Of a stretch of 64,000 bases of DNA, positions 9,541-18,126 are shown piece by piece. Source of the stretch: Streptomyces sp. NBC_01788 (GTDB taxonomy: Bacteria; Actinomycetota; Actinomycetes; Streptomycetales; Streptomycetaceae); the NCBI RefSeq assembly GCF_035917575.1, contig NZ_CP109090.1, positions 7,440,001-7,504,000 of the forward strand. Direction: 5' to 3'. Numbering within the stretch: the stretch's first letter is position 1; each line of letters begins with the position of its first letter. The position numbers and the translations under genes are program-made. The notes under the pieces are model-generated. The model made no database searches, was not told the origin of the DNA, and saw nothing but the letters and a program-made list of their open reading frames with translations.

Positions 9541-9714
9541 GTGACACCGGAGAAGACGAATCGCGAGCAGCGCCCCAACGAACGCATGGAGCGCGCGGGC
9601 CGAAGGCCCGCGGACCTGGGCAGCCTCGACGTGTGGGCCCGCTCGGCCCCGATCCGCCTGGCGGGGTACGAGGACGACCTGGCCGAGCCCCACATCCTGC
9701 CCAGCGTGGACTGA
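9541..9714 (+). CDS. Small conserved-type hypothetical protein (57 aa)
   Basis: A 57-residue hydrophilic protein begins with GTG at 9541, preceded by AAGGAG with 6-base spacing, the best ribosome site in this neighbourhood. It opens MTPEKTNREQRP and ends with LAGYEDDLAEPHILPSVD. The tail is acidic, there is no signal peptide or membrane segment, and codon use is normal for the genome (third positions almost all G or C). I do not recognise a characterised family. Size, charge and the compact conserved-looking tail suggest a small regulatory or interaction protein, but that is a guess. Confidence 0.7.
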   Translation: MTPEKTNREQRPNERMERAGRRPADLGSLDVWARSAPIRLAGYEDDLAEPHILPSVD

Positions 9715-9745
9715 GCGGCCAGAACCCGTCGCGATCGCCGACCGC

Positions 9746-9771
9746 ATGGGCGTGCCAGACTCACGCCCATG
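9746..9771 (+). promoter_or_regulatory. Inverted repeat and -10-like box overlapping the GNAT start
   Basis: ATGGGCGTG (9746-9754) and CACGCCCAT (9762-9770) are perfect inverted repeats with a 7-base loop, and the right arm contains the first bases of the start codon. The loop holds CAGACT, a good -10 box placing the transcript start at about 9768. The mRNA would then be leaderless, and the repeat would act as DNA rather than RNA. Confidence 0.5.
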
Positions 9772-10251
9772 CTGATCAGAGAAGCCACGGCCGGGGACTG
9801 GCCGCGGATCTGGCCGTTCTGGCACCGGATCGTGGCCGCCGCCGAGACGTACGCCTGGGACCCGGACACCTCCGAGGAGGATGCCCGGGCCTTGTGGATG
9901 GGCCCCGCCAAACGCGTGTACGTCGCCGAGGACGACACCGGCGCGGTCGTCGGCTCCGCCTACGTCACCCCCAACTACGGCGGTCCCGCCGCCCGCGTCG
10001 CCAACGCGGGTTTCATGGTCGACCCCGACCGGTCCGGCCTGGGTATCGGCCGCGCCCTGGCCGAGCACGTCCTCCGGGCCGCGACGGCCGCCGGCTACCG
10101 GGCGATGGTCTTCAACGCCGTTGTGGAGACCAACCCCGCCGTCGGGCTGTGGACCTCGCTCGGCTTCCGGATCCTCGGCACGGTTCCGGAGGCCTACGAG
10201 CACCCCCGGCACGGCCCGGTGGGCCTGCACATCATGTACCGGGCCCTGTAG
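9769..10251 (+). CDS. GNAT-family N-acetyltransferase
   Basis: The 160-residue single-domain GNAT enzyme transfers acetyl from acetyl-CoA to an amine. It shows the acetyl-CoA pyrophosphate loop as DRSGLGIGRALAEHVL (about residues 86-101, the R/Q-x-x-G-x-G/A pattern), preceded by strand VANAGFMVDP and followed by the C-terminal VETNPAVGLWTSLGF segment typical of the phosphinothricin/MnaT-like branch. That branch acetylates phosphinothricin, methionine sulfone or related amino acids, so the substrate is only tentative. There is no ribosome site, and a -10-like hexamer sits 7-8 bases upstream, consistent with leaderless translation. Confidence 0.87.
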   Translation: MLIREATAGDWPRIWPFWHRIVAAAETYAWDPDTSEEDARALWMGPAKRVYVAEDDTGAVVGSAYVTPNYGGPAARVANAGFMVDPDRSGLGIGRALAEHVLRAATAAGYRAMVFNAVVETNPAVGLWTSLGFRILGTVPEAYEHPRHGPVGLHIMYRAL

Positions 10252-10289
10252 GCGAGGCGCTCCGAACGGGCCCTCCGGAGACCCGGTCC

Positions 10290-11642
10290 CTACGACCCCG
10301 GCGGCAGGTCCGCCGTCCTCGGCCAGGGACGCAGTCGCTCGATCTGCTCCGCCAGGTCCAGCAGATCCGCTTCCGCACCCGGACGCCCCACCAGTTGAAC
10401 GGCGCACGGGGCGCCCGAGGGCAGCGTGCCGAACGGCACCGCCATCGCGGGCCATCCGGCCAGGTTCCACGGCGGAGTCATCGGCGAATAGAGGGTGTCG
10501 GCCAGCACATTGCGCAGCCAGCCCCGCTCGTGCCAGGGCCCGGCCTGCGGGGAGCGGCGGGCCAGCGCGGGGGTGAGCAGCACGTCGTGCTCGGCGAAGA
10601 ACGGCTCCATCCGCCGCCGCAACTCCTCCCGGCGCGTGTCCGCGCGCACCCCCTTCAGGAACCGGCGCCCCAGGGCGGCGTGCACCCGGGTGCGCCGGGT
10701 CAGCCGCCGCGGGTCAATGCCCGCCGCGTCCACGGCCGTGCCCGCCGTCCAGTGCCGCAGAGCCGTCACGCCCAGCGACACCGGATACGGCGGCTCGGCC
10801 CGGCGCACCCGGTGACCCGCCCCGGCCAGCAGCCGCGCCGCGTCCCTGGTGGCGGCGGCGTAGGGCCTGCTCACGCCCACCCCGGCAAGCGGGCTGCGCA
10901 CGGACACGGCGATCGTGCGCGGGCTCGCCTCCCGCCCGCTCTCGGCCTCGGTGCCGGCCAGCACGGAGAGCATCAGCCGGGCGTCCTCGACGGTAGTGGC
11001 GAGCGGCCCGTTCTCGGACATGCCGAACCAGTCGCCCTCGCCGATCCCGGCGGGCACCACCCCGTGACCGGGTTTGACGGTGACCAGGCCACAGTTGGCG
11101 GCCGGGATGCGCAGGGAGCCCATGCCGTCGTTGCCGAGGGCGAGCGGGACCATGCCGGCGGCGACCGCGGCCGCGCCGCCGCCCGAGGAACCGCCCGCGT
11201 TCCGGCTGGTGTCCCACGGGTTGCGGGTGATGCCGTGGACGCCCTCCGTGGTGCCGAACACGCACAGCTCGGGCACGTTCGTCAGCCCGACGACCACCGC
11301 GCCCGCCGCCCGCAGCCGGGCCACGGTGACATGGTCGTCGGCGGCCGGCGTGTCCGGAGTCGCGGACGACCCCACGCGGCTGGACTCGCCCCGCACCGCC
11401 AGGTTGTCCTTCACGGCCACCGGCACGCCCGCGAGCGGCAGTACGGCCAGATCGCCGCGGGCCGCCACCTCGTCGGCCTCCGCGAGCGCGGCCTCGGCGC
11501 GGACGGTGCGAAAGGCGCCGACACGGCCGTCGAGCCGCTCGATCCGGGCGAGGTGCTCGGCCACCACCTCGCGGGGCGTGGCCCGCCCGTCGCGTACGGC
11601 GGCGGCGATCTCGGCGGCACTGCGGCCGGCCCACTTGGTCAC
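10290..11642 (-). CDS. Amidase (amidase-signature family)
   Basis: The 450-residue hydrolase of the amidase-signature family uses a Ser-cisSer-Lys triad. The lysine is in VAVKDNLAV (near residue 78), and the glycine/serine-rich signature reads NAGGSSGGGAAAVAAGM. The GSLRIPAANCG segment carries the nucleophile region. Members hydrolyse aliphatic or aryl amides, including indole-acetamide-like or nylon-oligomer substrates, and the natural substrate cannot be read here. I chose the GTG at 11642 because AGGAG ends 5 bases upstream. Longer frames only run into the divergent promoter region. It converges with the GNAT gene. Confidence 0.9.
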   Translation of the reverse strand: MTKWAGRSAAEIAAAVRDGRATPREVVAEHLARIERLDGRVGAFRTVRAEAALAEADEVAARGDLAVLPLAGVPVAVKDNLAVRGESSRVGSSATPDTPAADDHVTVARLRAAGAVVVGLTNVPELCVFGTTEGVHGITRNPWDTSRNAGGSSGGGAAAVAAGMVPLALGNDGMGSLRIPAANCGLVTVKPGHGVVPAGIGEGDWFGMSENGPLATTVEDARLMLSVLAGTEAESGREASPRTIAVSVRSPLAGVGVSRPYAAATRDAARLLAGAGHRVRRAEPPYPVSLGVTALRHWTAGTAVDAAGIDPRRLTRRTRVHAALGRRFLKGVRADTRREELRRRMEPFFAEHDVLLTPALARRSPQAGPWHERGWLRNVLADTLYSPMTPPWNLAGWPAMAVPFGTLPSGAPCAVQLVGRPGAEADLLDLAEQIERLRPWPRTADLPPGS

Positions 11643-11798
11643 GGGCGCTCCTCGGAAAGGGGGCGGACGGTTGGGTACTCGCGAGTATGCAGGCACGACC
11701 GTGCCCGGCGGCAGGTGCCGCGTCGAGACGTGCCCGCCGGTGGAAAGGGCCGGTGGAAAGGCCCGTGCAGCGCCGTATGCGGGCCGTCCGAGTGGGTC

Positions 11799-11804
11799 TA
11801 AGGT
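11799..11804 (+). promoter_or_regulatory. Putative -10 box for NfeD-like/SPFH operon
   Basis: TAAGGT at 11799-11804 fits the streptomycete TANNNT -10 box and lies about 39 bases before ATG 11843, with GAGGGG in the leader. A convincing -35 is not visible. Confidence 0.35.
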
Positions 11805-11842
11805 CGAAGACAGAGGACGCGTACGAGGGGAACCGGTCGGCA

Positions 11843-12094
11843 ATGGCACAGGACGAGGCCGTGATCGGCTGCACGGGGGAGATTCTCATCGGCACGCGCG
11901 GTTCCGCGGGCCCGGGCGAGATCCTGGTGCGGGTCAGAGGCGGCTGCGAGACCTTCCTCGCCTGGTCGCAGGAACCGCTGCCGATCGGTGCGACGGTGCT
12001 CGTGGTCGAGTCACGCGGACGCCGCGAGGTCGACGTCATCGCGTGGGGCGACCCCTTGGAGAGATTGCGGGACGTTCCTGTCGATCCGGGGTGA
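11843..12094 (+). CDS. Soluble NfeD-like OB-fold protein
   Basis: An 83-residue protein consisting of little more than one small beta-barrel: GCTGEILIGTRGSAGPGEILVRV, then an alternating hydrophobic segment ending VVESRGRREVDVIAW. This matches the C-terminal OB-fold of NfeD proteins, without the protease and membrane parts. NfeD-like OB-folds are commonly encoded next to flotillin/SPFH genes, and the next gene is an SPFH protein 46 bases downstream, which supports the call. The partner relationship suggests a role in membrane microdomains. Start ATG 11843 gives the compact domain. Confidence 0.72.
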   Translation: MAQDEAVIGCTGEILIGTRGSAGPGEILVRVRGGCETFLAWSQEPLPIGATVLVVESRGRREVDVIAWGDPLERLRDVPVDPG

Positions 12095-12124
12095 GCCCCG
12101 GGCTGATCCCGGGCTGACCCGGGC
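12087..12124 (+). repeat. Three short direct repeats between NfeD-like and SPFH genes
   Basis: CCGGGCTGA occurs twice and CCGGGCTAA once at 11-base spacing, starting at the end of the NfeD-like gene and running up to the AAGGAG ribosome site of the SPFH gene. It could be local slippage or a small regulatory array. Confidence 0.5.
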
Positions 12125-12140
12125 TAAGGAGAACAAGGCC

Positions 12141-13370
12141 ATGTTCGGTTACCGCGTTCCCGCCCCCGACGAGGCGATGCTGATCTCCGGAGGCAGGCGG
12201 GGACTGGGGGGCGCGCCGTTCCGGGTGGTGACGGGACACGGTAAGTTCGTGCTGCCCGTCTTCCGCAAGGTCCGCTTCCTGACCCTGTCGATGTGCGAGT
12301 CCGAGGTCGTGGAGACCTGCGTCACCAAGCAGGGCATCGCGCTGCACGTGCGCGCCGTCATCGCCTTCAAGGTCGGCAACGACACCGAGAGCATCATCAA
12401 CGCGGGTCAGCGCTTCCTCTCCGACCAGGACCAGATGTCGGTCCTGACCGGCCGGATCTTCGCCGGCCATCTGCGGGCCATCATCGGCTCGATGACGGTC
12501 GAGGAGATCGTCACCGAACGTCAGAAGCTCGCCGCGGAGGTACTGGACACCTCCAAGACCGAGATGGCGAAGATCGGCCTGATCGTGGACTCGCTGCAGA
12601 TCCAGTCGATCGACGACGGGGACACCGGCTACATCGACGCGATGTCCGCGCCGCACAAGGCGGCCATCCGGCGGCAGGCCCAGATCGCGCAGGCCCAGGC
12701 CAACCAGGCCGCCGCCCAGGCCGAGCAGGAGGCGGCGCGCAAGCAGGCCGAGTACGCCCGGCAGACCGCGGTGGTGAAGGCGGAGTATTCGGCCGAGGTG
12801 GACCGGGCCCAGGCGCAGGCGGCCCAGGCAGGCCCGCTGGCGCAGGCGCACGCCCGGCAGGAGGTGCTCGACGCCCAGACCGAACTGGCCCAGCGGCAGG
12901 CCAGGCTGCGCCAGCAGGAGCTGGTGGCGGAGATCGTGAAGCCCGCCGAGGCCGAGGCCGAGCGCGTCCGGGTCCTCGCCGCCGCCGAGGCGCAGCGGAT
13001 GAAGGTCCAGGCCGAGGCCGCCGCGTCGTACGACCGCGTCGCCCTGGACCGGATGCTCATCGACCAGCTCCCGCTGATCGTGAAGGAGGCCGCGGGCGGT
13101 CTTTCCGGGGCCAACGTCAACGTTCTGAACGGTGCCGACGGACTCGGCGAGATAGCGGCCGGCCTGGTCGCCCAGGGCCTGACGATCCTGGACTCGGTCC
13201 GGCAGAACCTGAACGGCCCAGGCGATCGGCATCCCGGCGGCGCCCGCCCCGAGGAGGGCGACGGCAGGCCCGCACTGCGCGGCCCGAGCGCGCCGCGGCC
13301 CGGAACCGGGCAAGAGGAGCCGGGCGAGGGCACGTCCGACGGTGAGCGGCCCGATTCCCGCACCCGCTGA
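12141..13370 (+). CDS. SPFH/flotillin-like membrane-associated protein
   Basis: The 409-residue protein has an N-terminal SPFH (band 7) domain at about residues 20-190 (the run VTKQGIALHVRAVIAFKVGN is typical). A long alanine/glutamine/glutamate-rich coiled coil follows (about 175-310, 'AQAQANQAAAQAEQEAARKQ'), then a region ending in LTILDSVRQNL and a disordered charged tail. Flotillins assemble as large rings on the cytoplasmic membrane face and organise lipid domains. There is no N-terminal membrane segment, so attachment is probably peripheral. AAGGAG 9 bases before ATG 12141 fixes the start. It probably forms an operon with the preceding NfeD-like gene. Confidence 0.88.
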   Translation: MFGYRVPAPDEAMLISGGRRGLGGAPFRVVTGHGKFVLPVFRKVRFLTLSMCESEVVETCVTKQGIALHVRAVIAFKVGNDTESIINAGQRFLSDQDQMSVLTGRIFAGHLRAIIGSMTVEEIVTERQKLAAEVLDTSKTEMAKIGLIVDSLQIQSIDDGDTGYIDAMSAPHKAAIRRQAQIAQAQANQAAAQAEQEAARKQAEYARQTAVVKAEYSAEVDRAQAQAAQAGPLAQAHARQEVLDAQTELAQRQARLRQQELVAEIVKPAEAEAERVRVLAAAEAQRMKVQAEAAASYDRVALDRMLIDQLPLIVKEAAGGLSGANVNVLNGADGLGEIAAGLVAQGLTILDSVRQNLNGPGDRHPGGARPEEGDGRPALRGPSAPRPGTGQEEPGEGTSDGERPDSRTR

Positions 13371-13420
13371 GGTCCGCGCCGCGCCGCACCGCTGTCCGCC
13401 CACCCCACGGAGCCTGACTC

Positions 13421-16400
13421 ATGCATGACGACCCCGGCCTGGTCGAGGCCCGCCTCCGGCGGGTGCTCGACGAGCGCATCCGTCCCGCCGTGTATCCCGA
13501 GTCCGTTCCGCTGGAGGTCGCGGTCCGGCACGCGCCCGGCGAACCCGTACCGGTCGCCGAGGGCCTGGCCGCTGAACCCGAGCCGATCGAGGCGGGCACT
13601 CGGTGGGGTGCGCCGTGGGGCACCAGCTGGTTCCGGGTGACCGGCACCGTGCCCGAGGCATGGGCCGGGAGGACCGTCGAAGCGCTCCTCGACCTCGGCT
13701 TCGACCAGAACATGCCCGGCTTCCAGTGCGAGGGCCTGGTGTACCGGCCGGACGGCACCCCGGTGAAGGGGCTCAACCCGCGCACCTCCTGGGTCCGCGT
13801 CGGCGCCCCCGCCCGGGGCGGCGAGGAGGTGCGCCTGCACATCGAGGCCGCCTCCAACCCCGTCATCCCCGGCTTCCTGCCCACCCCGCTCGGCGACCCG
13901 GAGACGGCGGGCGACGAACCGCAGTACACGCTCGGGCGCATGGACCTCGCCGTGTTCGACGAGAACGTATGGCGGCTGGTCATCGACCTGGAGGTGCTGG
14001 GGGAGCTGATGGCCGAGCTGCCGCCCGACGCGCAGCGCCGCTGGGAGATCCTGCGCGCGGTGGACCGGGCGCTCGACGCGGTCGACCTCCAGGACGTGAA
14101 CGGCACCGCCGGGCGGGCCCGGGCCCGGCTCACCGAGGTGCTTGCCGCGCCCGCAGCCGCCTCCGCGCACCGGATCAGCGCGGTCGGGCACGCCCACATC
14201 GACTCGGCGTGGCTGTGGCCGCTGCGCGAGACCGTGCGCAAGGTGGCCCGCACCGCCTCCAACATGACCGCGCTGCTCGAGGACGAGCCCGAGTTCGTCT
14301 TCGCGATGTCCCAGGCCCAGCAGTGGGCGTGGCTCAAGGAGCGGCGGCCCGAGGTGTGGACGCGGGTGAAGAAGGCCGTGGCGGACGGGCGGTTCGTGCC
14401 GGCCGGCGGCATGTGGGTGGAGTCCGACACCAACATGCCAGGATCGGAGGCGATGGCCCGGCAGTTCGTGCACGGCAAACGGTTCTTCCTCGACGAGTTC
14501 GGCATCGAGAACGACGAGGCCTGGCTGCCCGACACCTTCGGCTTCGCCGCCGGACTGCCCCAGATCATCAGGGCGGCGGGCTCCACCCGGCTGCTCACAC
14601 AGAAGATCTCCTGGTCCCGCACCAACGCCTTCCCGCATCACACCTTCTGGTGGGAAGGCATCGACGGCACGCGGATCTTCACCCACTTCCCGCCCGTCGA
14701 CACCTACAACTGCTCCATGACGGGCCACGAACTCGCCCACGCGGCACGCAACTTCAAGGACAAGGGCGCCGCCCGGCACTCCCTCGCCCCCACCGGCTGG
14801 GGTGACGGAGGCGGCGGCACCACCCGGGAGATGGTCGCCAAGGCGGCCCGGTTGCGCGACCTGGAGGGCTCGCCGCGGGTGGTGTGGGAGACACCGCGGG
14901 AGTTCTTCGACCGGGCCCAGGCCGAGTACCCGCAAGCCCCCGTCTGGGTCGGCGAGTTGTACCTGGAACTGCACCGCGCCACCCTCACCAGCCAGGCCGG
15001 TACCAAGCGGGGCAACCGGTGCAGCGAACACCTGCTGCGGGAGGCGGAGCTGTGGGCGGCGACTGCCGCCGTACGCACTGGATTCGCCTATCCCTACGAC
15101 GAGTTGGACCGGATCTGGAAAACGGTGCTGCTGCACCAGTTCCACGACATCCTGCCCGGCTCCTCCATCGCCTGGGTGCACCGCGAGGCACGCGCCACCT
15201 ACGAGCGGATCGCCGGGGAGCTGAACCGGATCGTCGAGTCGGCCCAGCGCGCGCTGGCGGGCGAGGGCGCCGTACCGCTGGTCTTCAACGCGGCCCCGCA
15301 CACACGGGCCGGCGTCCCGGCCGGCGGCGCCGCCACCCCGGTCACCGAGGGCCGCACGGAGCTGAGGTCCCGCGCGGGCGGCGGATTCGTCCTGGACAAC
15401 GGTCTGCTGCGGATCGGGATCGACGAGCGGGGCCTGGTCGTCTCGGCGTACGACATCGAGGCCGACCGCGAGACGATCGCCGAGGGCCGGGCCGCGAACC
15501 TCCTCCAACTGCACCCGGACCTCCCGAACATGTGGGACGCCTGGGACGTGGACGAGTTCTACCGCAACACGGTCACCGACCTCACCGACGCCGAGTCCGT
15601 CACGGCCCGCGAGGACGGCGCCTCGGTAGGTGTCGTACGGAACTTCGGGGACTCCCGGGTCACCCAGGTGCTGTCGCTTCCGGCGGGGGAGCGGCGGCTG
15701 GTGCTGGACACCGAGGTGGACTGGTACGAGACGGAGAGGTTCCTCAAGCTGGCCTTCCCGCTCGACGTGCACGCCGAACGGTACGCGTCCGAGACGCAGT
15801 TCGGGCACTTCTACCGCCCCACCCACACCAACACCTCGTGGGACGCGGCCAGGTTCGAGGCCTGCAACCACCGTTTCGTGCACGTGGCCGAGCCCGGCTG
15901 GGGCGTCGCCGTCGTCAACGACTCGACGTACGGCCACGATGTGACCCGCACGGTCCGCACCGACGGCGACCGGGGCACCACCACCACGGTCCGGATGTCC
16001 CTGCTGCGTGCCCCGCGCTTCCCCGACCCCGCCACCGACCAGGGCGTCCACCGCTTCCGGCACGCCCTGGTGCCGGGAGCGGACATCGGGGACGCGGTCC
16101 GCGAGGGCTGGCGGATCAACCTGCCCGAGCGGCGGCTGACCGGCGGCGGGGACGTGGCTCCGCTGGTGACGGTGGACGAGGACGCGGTGGTCGTGACGGC
16201 GGTGAAACTCGCGGACGACGGCAGCGGCGACGTGGTGGTCCGCTTCCACGAGGCCCACGGCGGCCGGGCGCGGGCGACGCTCACGGCCGGGTTCGACGTC
16301 GCGGACGTGACGGTGACGGACCTGCTGGAGCGGCCCCTGCCCCAGGAGGCGCCGGAGCGGGACGGCGGCCGGATCGCCCTGCGGCTGCAGCCGTTCGAGC

Positions 16401-16429
16401 TGATGACGCTGCGGCTGCGGCGCGCGTGA
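13421..16429 (+). CDS. GH38 alpha-mannosidase
   Basis: A 1002-residue zinc-dependent retaining alpha-mannosidase of family GH38 that releases terminal alpha-linked mannose. The metal site is in HAHIDSAWLWPL (His257, His259 and Asp261 by count). The catalytic nucleophile is the aspartate of LPDTFGFAAG (about Asp371), and QFHDILPGSS contributes the distal histidine and aspartate. N-terminal, catalytic, three-helix and C-terminal beta domains are all present at full length. There is no signal peptide, so it is cytoplasmic and probably acts on imported manno-oligosaccharides, for example those made by the secreted GH92 enzyme upstream. ATG 13421 has GGAG 8 bases before it. Confidence 0.94.
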   Translation: MHDDPGLVEARLRRVLDERIRPAVYPESVPLEVAVRHAPGEPVPVAEGLAAEPEPIEAGTRWGAPWGTSWFRVTGTVPEAWAGRTVEALLDLGFDQNMPGFQCEGLVYRPDGTPVKGLNPRTSWVRVGAPARGGEEVRLHIEAASNPVIPGFLPTPLGDPETAGDEPQYTLGRMDLAVFDENVWRLVIDLEVLGELMAELPPDAQRRWEILRAVDRALDAVDLQDVNGTAGRARARLTEVLAAPAAASAHRISAVGHAHIDSAWLWPLRETVRKVARTASNMTALLEDEPEFVFAMSQAQQWAWLKERRPEVWTRVKKAVADGRFVPAGGMWVESDTNMPGSEAMARQFVHGKRFFLDEFGIENDEAWLPDTFGFAAGLPQIIRAAGSTRLLTQKISWSRTNAFPHHTFWWEGIDGTRIFTHFPPVDTYNCSMTGHELAHAARNFKDKGAARHSLAPTGWGDGGGGTTREMVAKAARLRDLEGSPRVVWETPREFFDRAQAEYPQAPVWVGELYLELHRATLTSQAGTKRGNRCSEHLLREAELWAATAAVRTGFAYPYDELDRIWKTVLLHQFHDILPGSSIAWVHREARATYERIAGELNRIVESAQRALAGEGAVPLVFNAAPHTRAGVPAGGAATPVTEGRTELRSRAGGGFVLDNGLLRIGIDERGLVVSAYDIEADRETIAEGRAANLLQLHPDLPNMWDAWDVDEFYRNTVTDLTDAESVTAREDGASVGVVRNFGDSRVTQVLSLPAGERRLVLDTEVDWYETERFLKLAFPLDVHAERYASETQFGHFYRPTHTNTSWDAARFEACNHRFVHVAEPGWGVAVVNDSTYGHDVTRTVRTDGDRGTTTTVRMSLLRAPRFPDPATDQGVHRFRHALVPGADIGDAVREGWRINLPERRLTGGGDVAPLVTVDEDAVVVTAVKLADDGSGDVVVRFHEAHGGRARATLTAGFDVADVTVTDLLERPLPQEAPERDGGRIALRLQPFELMTLRLRRA

Positions 16430-16511
16430 GGTCCTGCGACAGGGGGCGACTCGGCGGGATCGCGCCGTGCCGCTCTTTCCCGGTGGGGCGCGCGGCCACG
16501 ATGATGTGGCG

Positions 16512-16979
16512 ATGACACGAAGAACGGTGCCCGACCACTCCTGGGCCGCCCAGCCGGACCCGCTGCTGGCGCTGGCCGAACGTGAGTTGGCGTTCTACAG
16601 CCGGTCCTGCGACCGCGCCAGGCGGCTGCACCGCGGTACGGAGCTGGGCGCCCTCACCACCACCTCGGTGACGGTCGTGGCCGCCGGTCTGCACGCGCCG
16701 GCCTGGCTGACCGCGATGATCGCGGGCGGCGCCGTGTTCTTCACCGGCATGCGCCAGCTGTTCGACCCCGGCTCCCGCTGGGTGCTCACCGCGCAGGCAC
16801 GCGAGACCCTGCGCCGGGCCGTCGACCGGTACCTGCTCCTGCCCGAAGCGGAACGCGACGCCGTGGCCCGGCAGACCCTGCGGCACGTGATCGAGGAGGT
16901 CGGCGCCGACGAACTGCGCGAATGGTCCGATTCCCGGACCCGTCGCCCGGAACCACCGGTGCCGGCCCCCGGCCCCTGA
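16512..16979 (+). CDS. DUF4231/SLATT-like two-helix membrane protein
   Basis: The 155-residue protein has an N-terminal helix (LLALAERELAFYSRSCDRAR) and two closely spaced membrane segments (GALTTTSVTVVAAGLHAP and WLTAMIAGGAVFFTGM). These are followed by a helical cytoplasmic tail with an arginine/proline end. This is the architecture of DUF4231, related to SLATT domains, which in other genomes act as pore-like effectors beside nucleotide-sensing genes. No nucleotide cyclase or SLOG gene is next to it here, so a conflict role is not supported. The start ATG 16512 was chosen for the usual short N-terminus. Confidence 0.68.
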   Translation: MTRRTVPDHSWAAQPDPLLALAERELAFYSRSCDRARRLHRGTELGALTTTSVTVVAAGLHAPAWLTAMIAGGAVFFTGMRQLFDPGSRWVLTAQARETLRRAVDRYLLLPEAERDAVARQTLRHVIEEVGADELREWSDSRTRRPEPPVPAPGP

Positions 16980-17135
16980 CCACGACCGGAACCCGGGGAC
17001 GACCGCGAGCGTTCCCCCACCGACCGAAAGGACATCCGTGCCCCCGACGCCCGTCCGCACCCGCGCACGTGACGCCCACGACCCCCGTCATCCCGCCCCG
17101 CACCAGCCCGACGTCGACGGTCAGGGCCCACGGCC

Positions 17136-18116
17136 GTGCCCGGCGGCCCGGTGAGGACGCTGGGCGGGAGCGGGGTCGAGGTCAGCGCCCTCGGCTTCGG
17201 CGCCGCCGCCATCGGCAACCTCTACACCGAGGTGGACGAGGAGCAGGCGCGGGCGGCCGTGGCCGCCGCCTGGGAGCAGGGCATCCGCTACTTCGACACC
17301 GCCCCGCACTACGGCCTCGGCCTGTCCGAACGCCGCCTCGGCGCGGCCCTGCGCGGCCTTCCGCGCTCCGCGTACACGGTCTCCACGAAGGTCGGCCGGC
17401 TGCTCGAACCCTCGGACGCGGGTGGGAGCGATCTCGCCCACGGTTTCGCCGTGCCCGCCGCCCACCGCCGCGTGTGGGACTTCAGCGCGGACGGGGTACG
17501 GCGCGGCCTTGAGGCCAGTCTCGAACGGCTCGGCCTGGACCGCGTCGACGTCGTCTACCTCCACGACCCCGACGACCACGCCGAGCAGGCCTTCCGCGAG
17601 GGCTACCCGGCGCTGGAGGAACTGCGCGCCCAGGGCGTGGTCGGGGCCATCGGGGCAGGCATGAACCAGTCGGAGATGCTGACCCGCTTCGTCCGCGACA
17701 CGGACGTGGACGTGGTGCTGTGCGCCGGCCGGTACACCCTGCTCGACCAGCGCGCCGAGTCGGAGCTGCTGCCCGCGGCCGCCGAGCGCGGCGTGTCCGT
17801 CGTCGTCGGCGGCGCCTTCAACTCCGGCCTGCTGGCGGACCCCAGGCCCGGAGCGACGTACAACTATGCCAGCGCGGCAACCGAGTTGGTGGAGCGCGCC
17901 CAGCGCATGAAGGCGGTGGCCGGCCGGCACGGAATCACCCTGCGGGCCGCGGCCCTGCGCTTCTGCGCCGGCCACCCGGCCGTGGCCTCCGTCCTGGTCG
18001 GCACCCGCTCGGCCGCTGAGGTCCGCGACTGCGCCGAGCAGTTCGCCGCACCCGTGCCCGCCGCCTTCTGGCAGGAGCTGAGAGACACCGGTCTGCTGCC
18101 CGCCTCCGGGACCTGA
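17136..18116 (+). CDS. Aldo/keto reductase, aldose/L-fucose dehydrogenase type
   Basis: The 326-residue NAD(P)-dependent oxidoreductase folds as a (beta/alpha)8 barrel. The catalytic tetrad is visible: Asp in RYFDTAPHYG, Tyr in the same motif, Lys in TVSTKVG, and His in VVYLHDPDD. The segment FDTAPHYGLGLSERRLG and overall similarity suggest the D-threo-aldose 1-dehydrogenase/L-fucose dehydrogenase branch, which oxidises free sugars to lactones. Sugar metabolism fits the neighbouring mannosidase. The start is GTG 17136; GTG 17151 would also be acceptable, and neither has a strong ribosome site. Confidence 0.87.
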   Translation: MPGGPVRTLGGSGVEVSALGFGAAAIGNLYTEVDEEQARAAVAAAWEQGIRYFDTAPHYGLGLSERRLGAALRGLPRSAYTVSTKVGRLLEPSDAGGSDLAHGFAVPAAHRRVWDFSADGVRRGLEASLERLGLDRVDVVYLHDPDDHAEQAFREGYPALEELRAQGVVGAIGAGMNQSEMLTRFVRDTDVDVVLCAGRYTLLDQRAESELLPAAAERGVSVVVGGAFNSGLLADPRPGATYNYASAATELVERAQRMKAVAGRHGITLRAAALRFCAGHPAVASVLVGTRSAAEVRDCAEQFAAPVPAAFWQELRDTGLLPASGT

Positions 18117-18126
18117 CGGGGACCGG

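Noticed and set aside
12629..16258. Very long minus-strand open frame (over 1200 codons) opposite the SPFH and GH38 genes
   Set aside because: It is the antisense shadow of two clear genes; high G+C removes stops from that frame. The translation is low-complexity Arg/Gly/Pro/Val without any family motif.
16512..16979. SLATT-type conflict effector
   Set aside because: The fold is suggestive, but no nucleotide-producing or sensing partner gene is adjacent.
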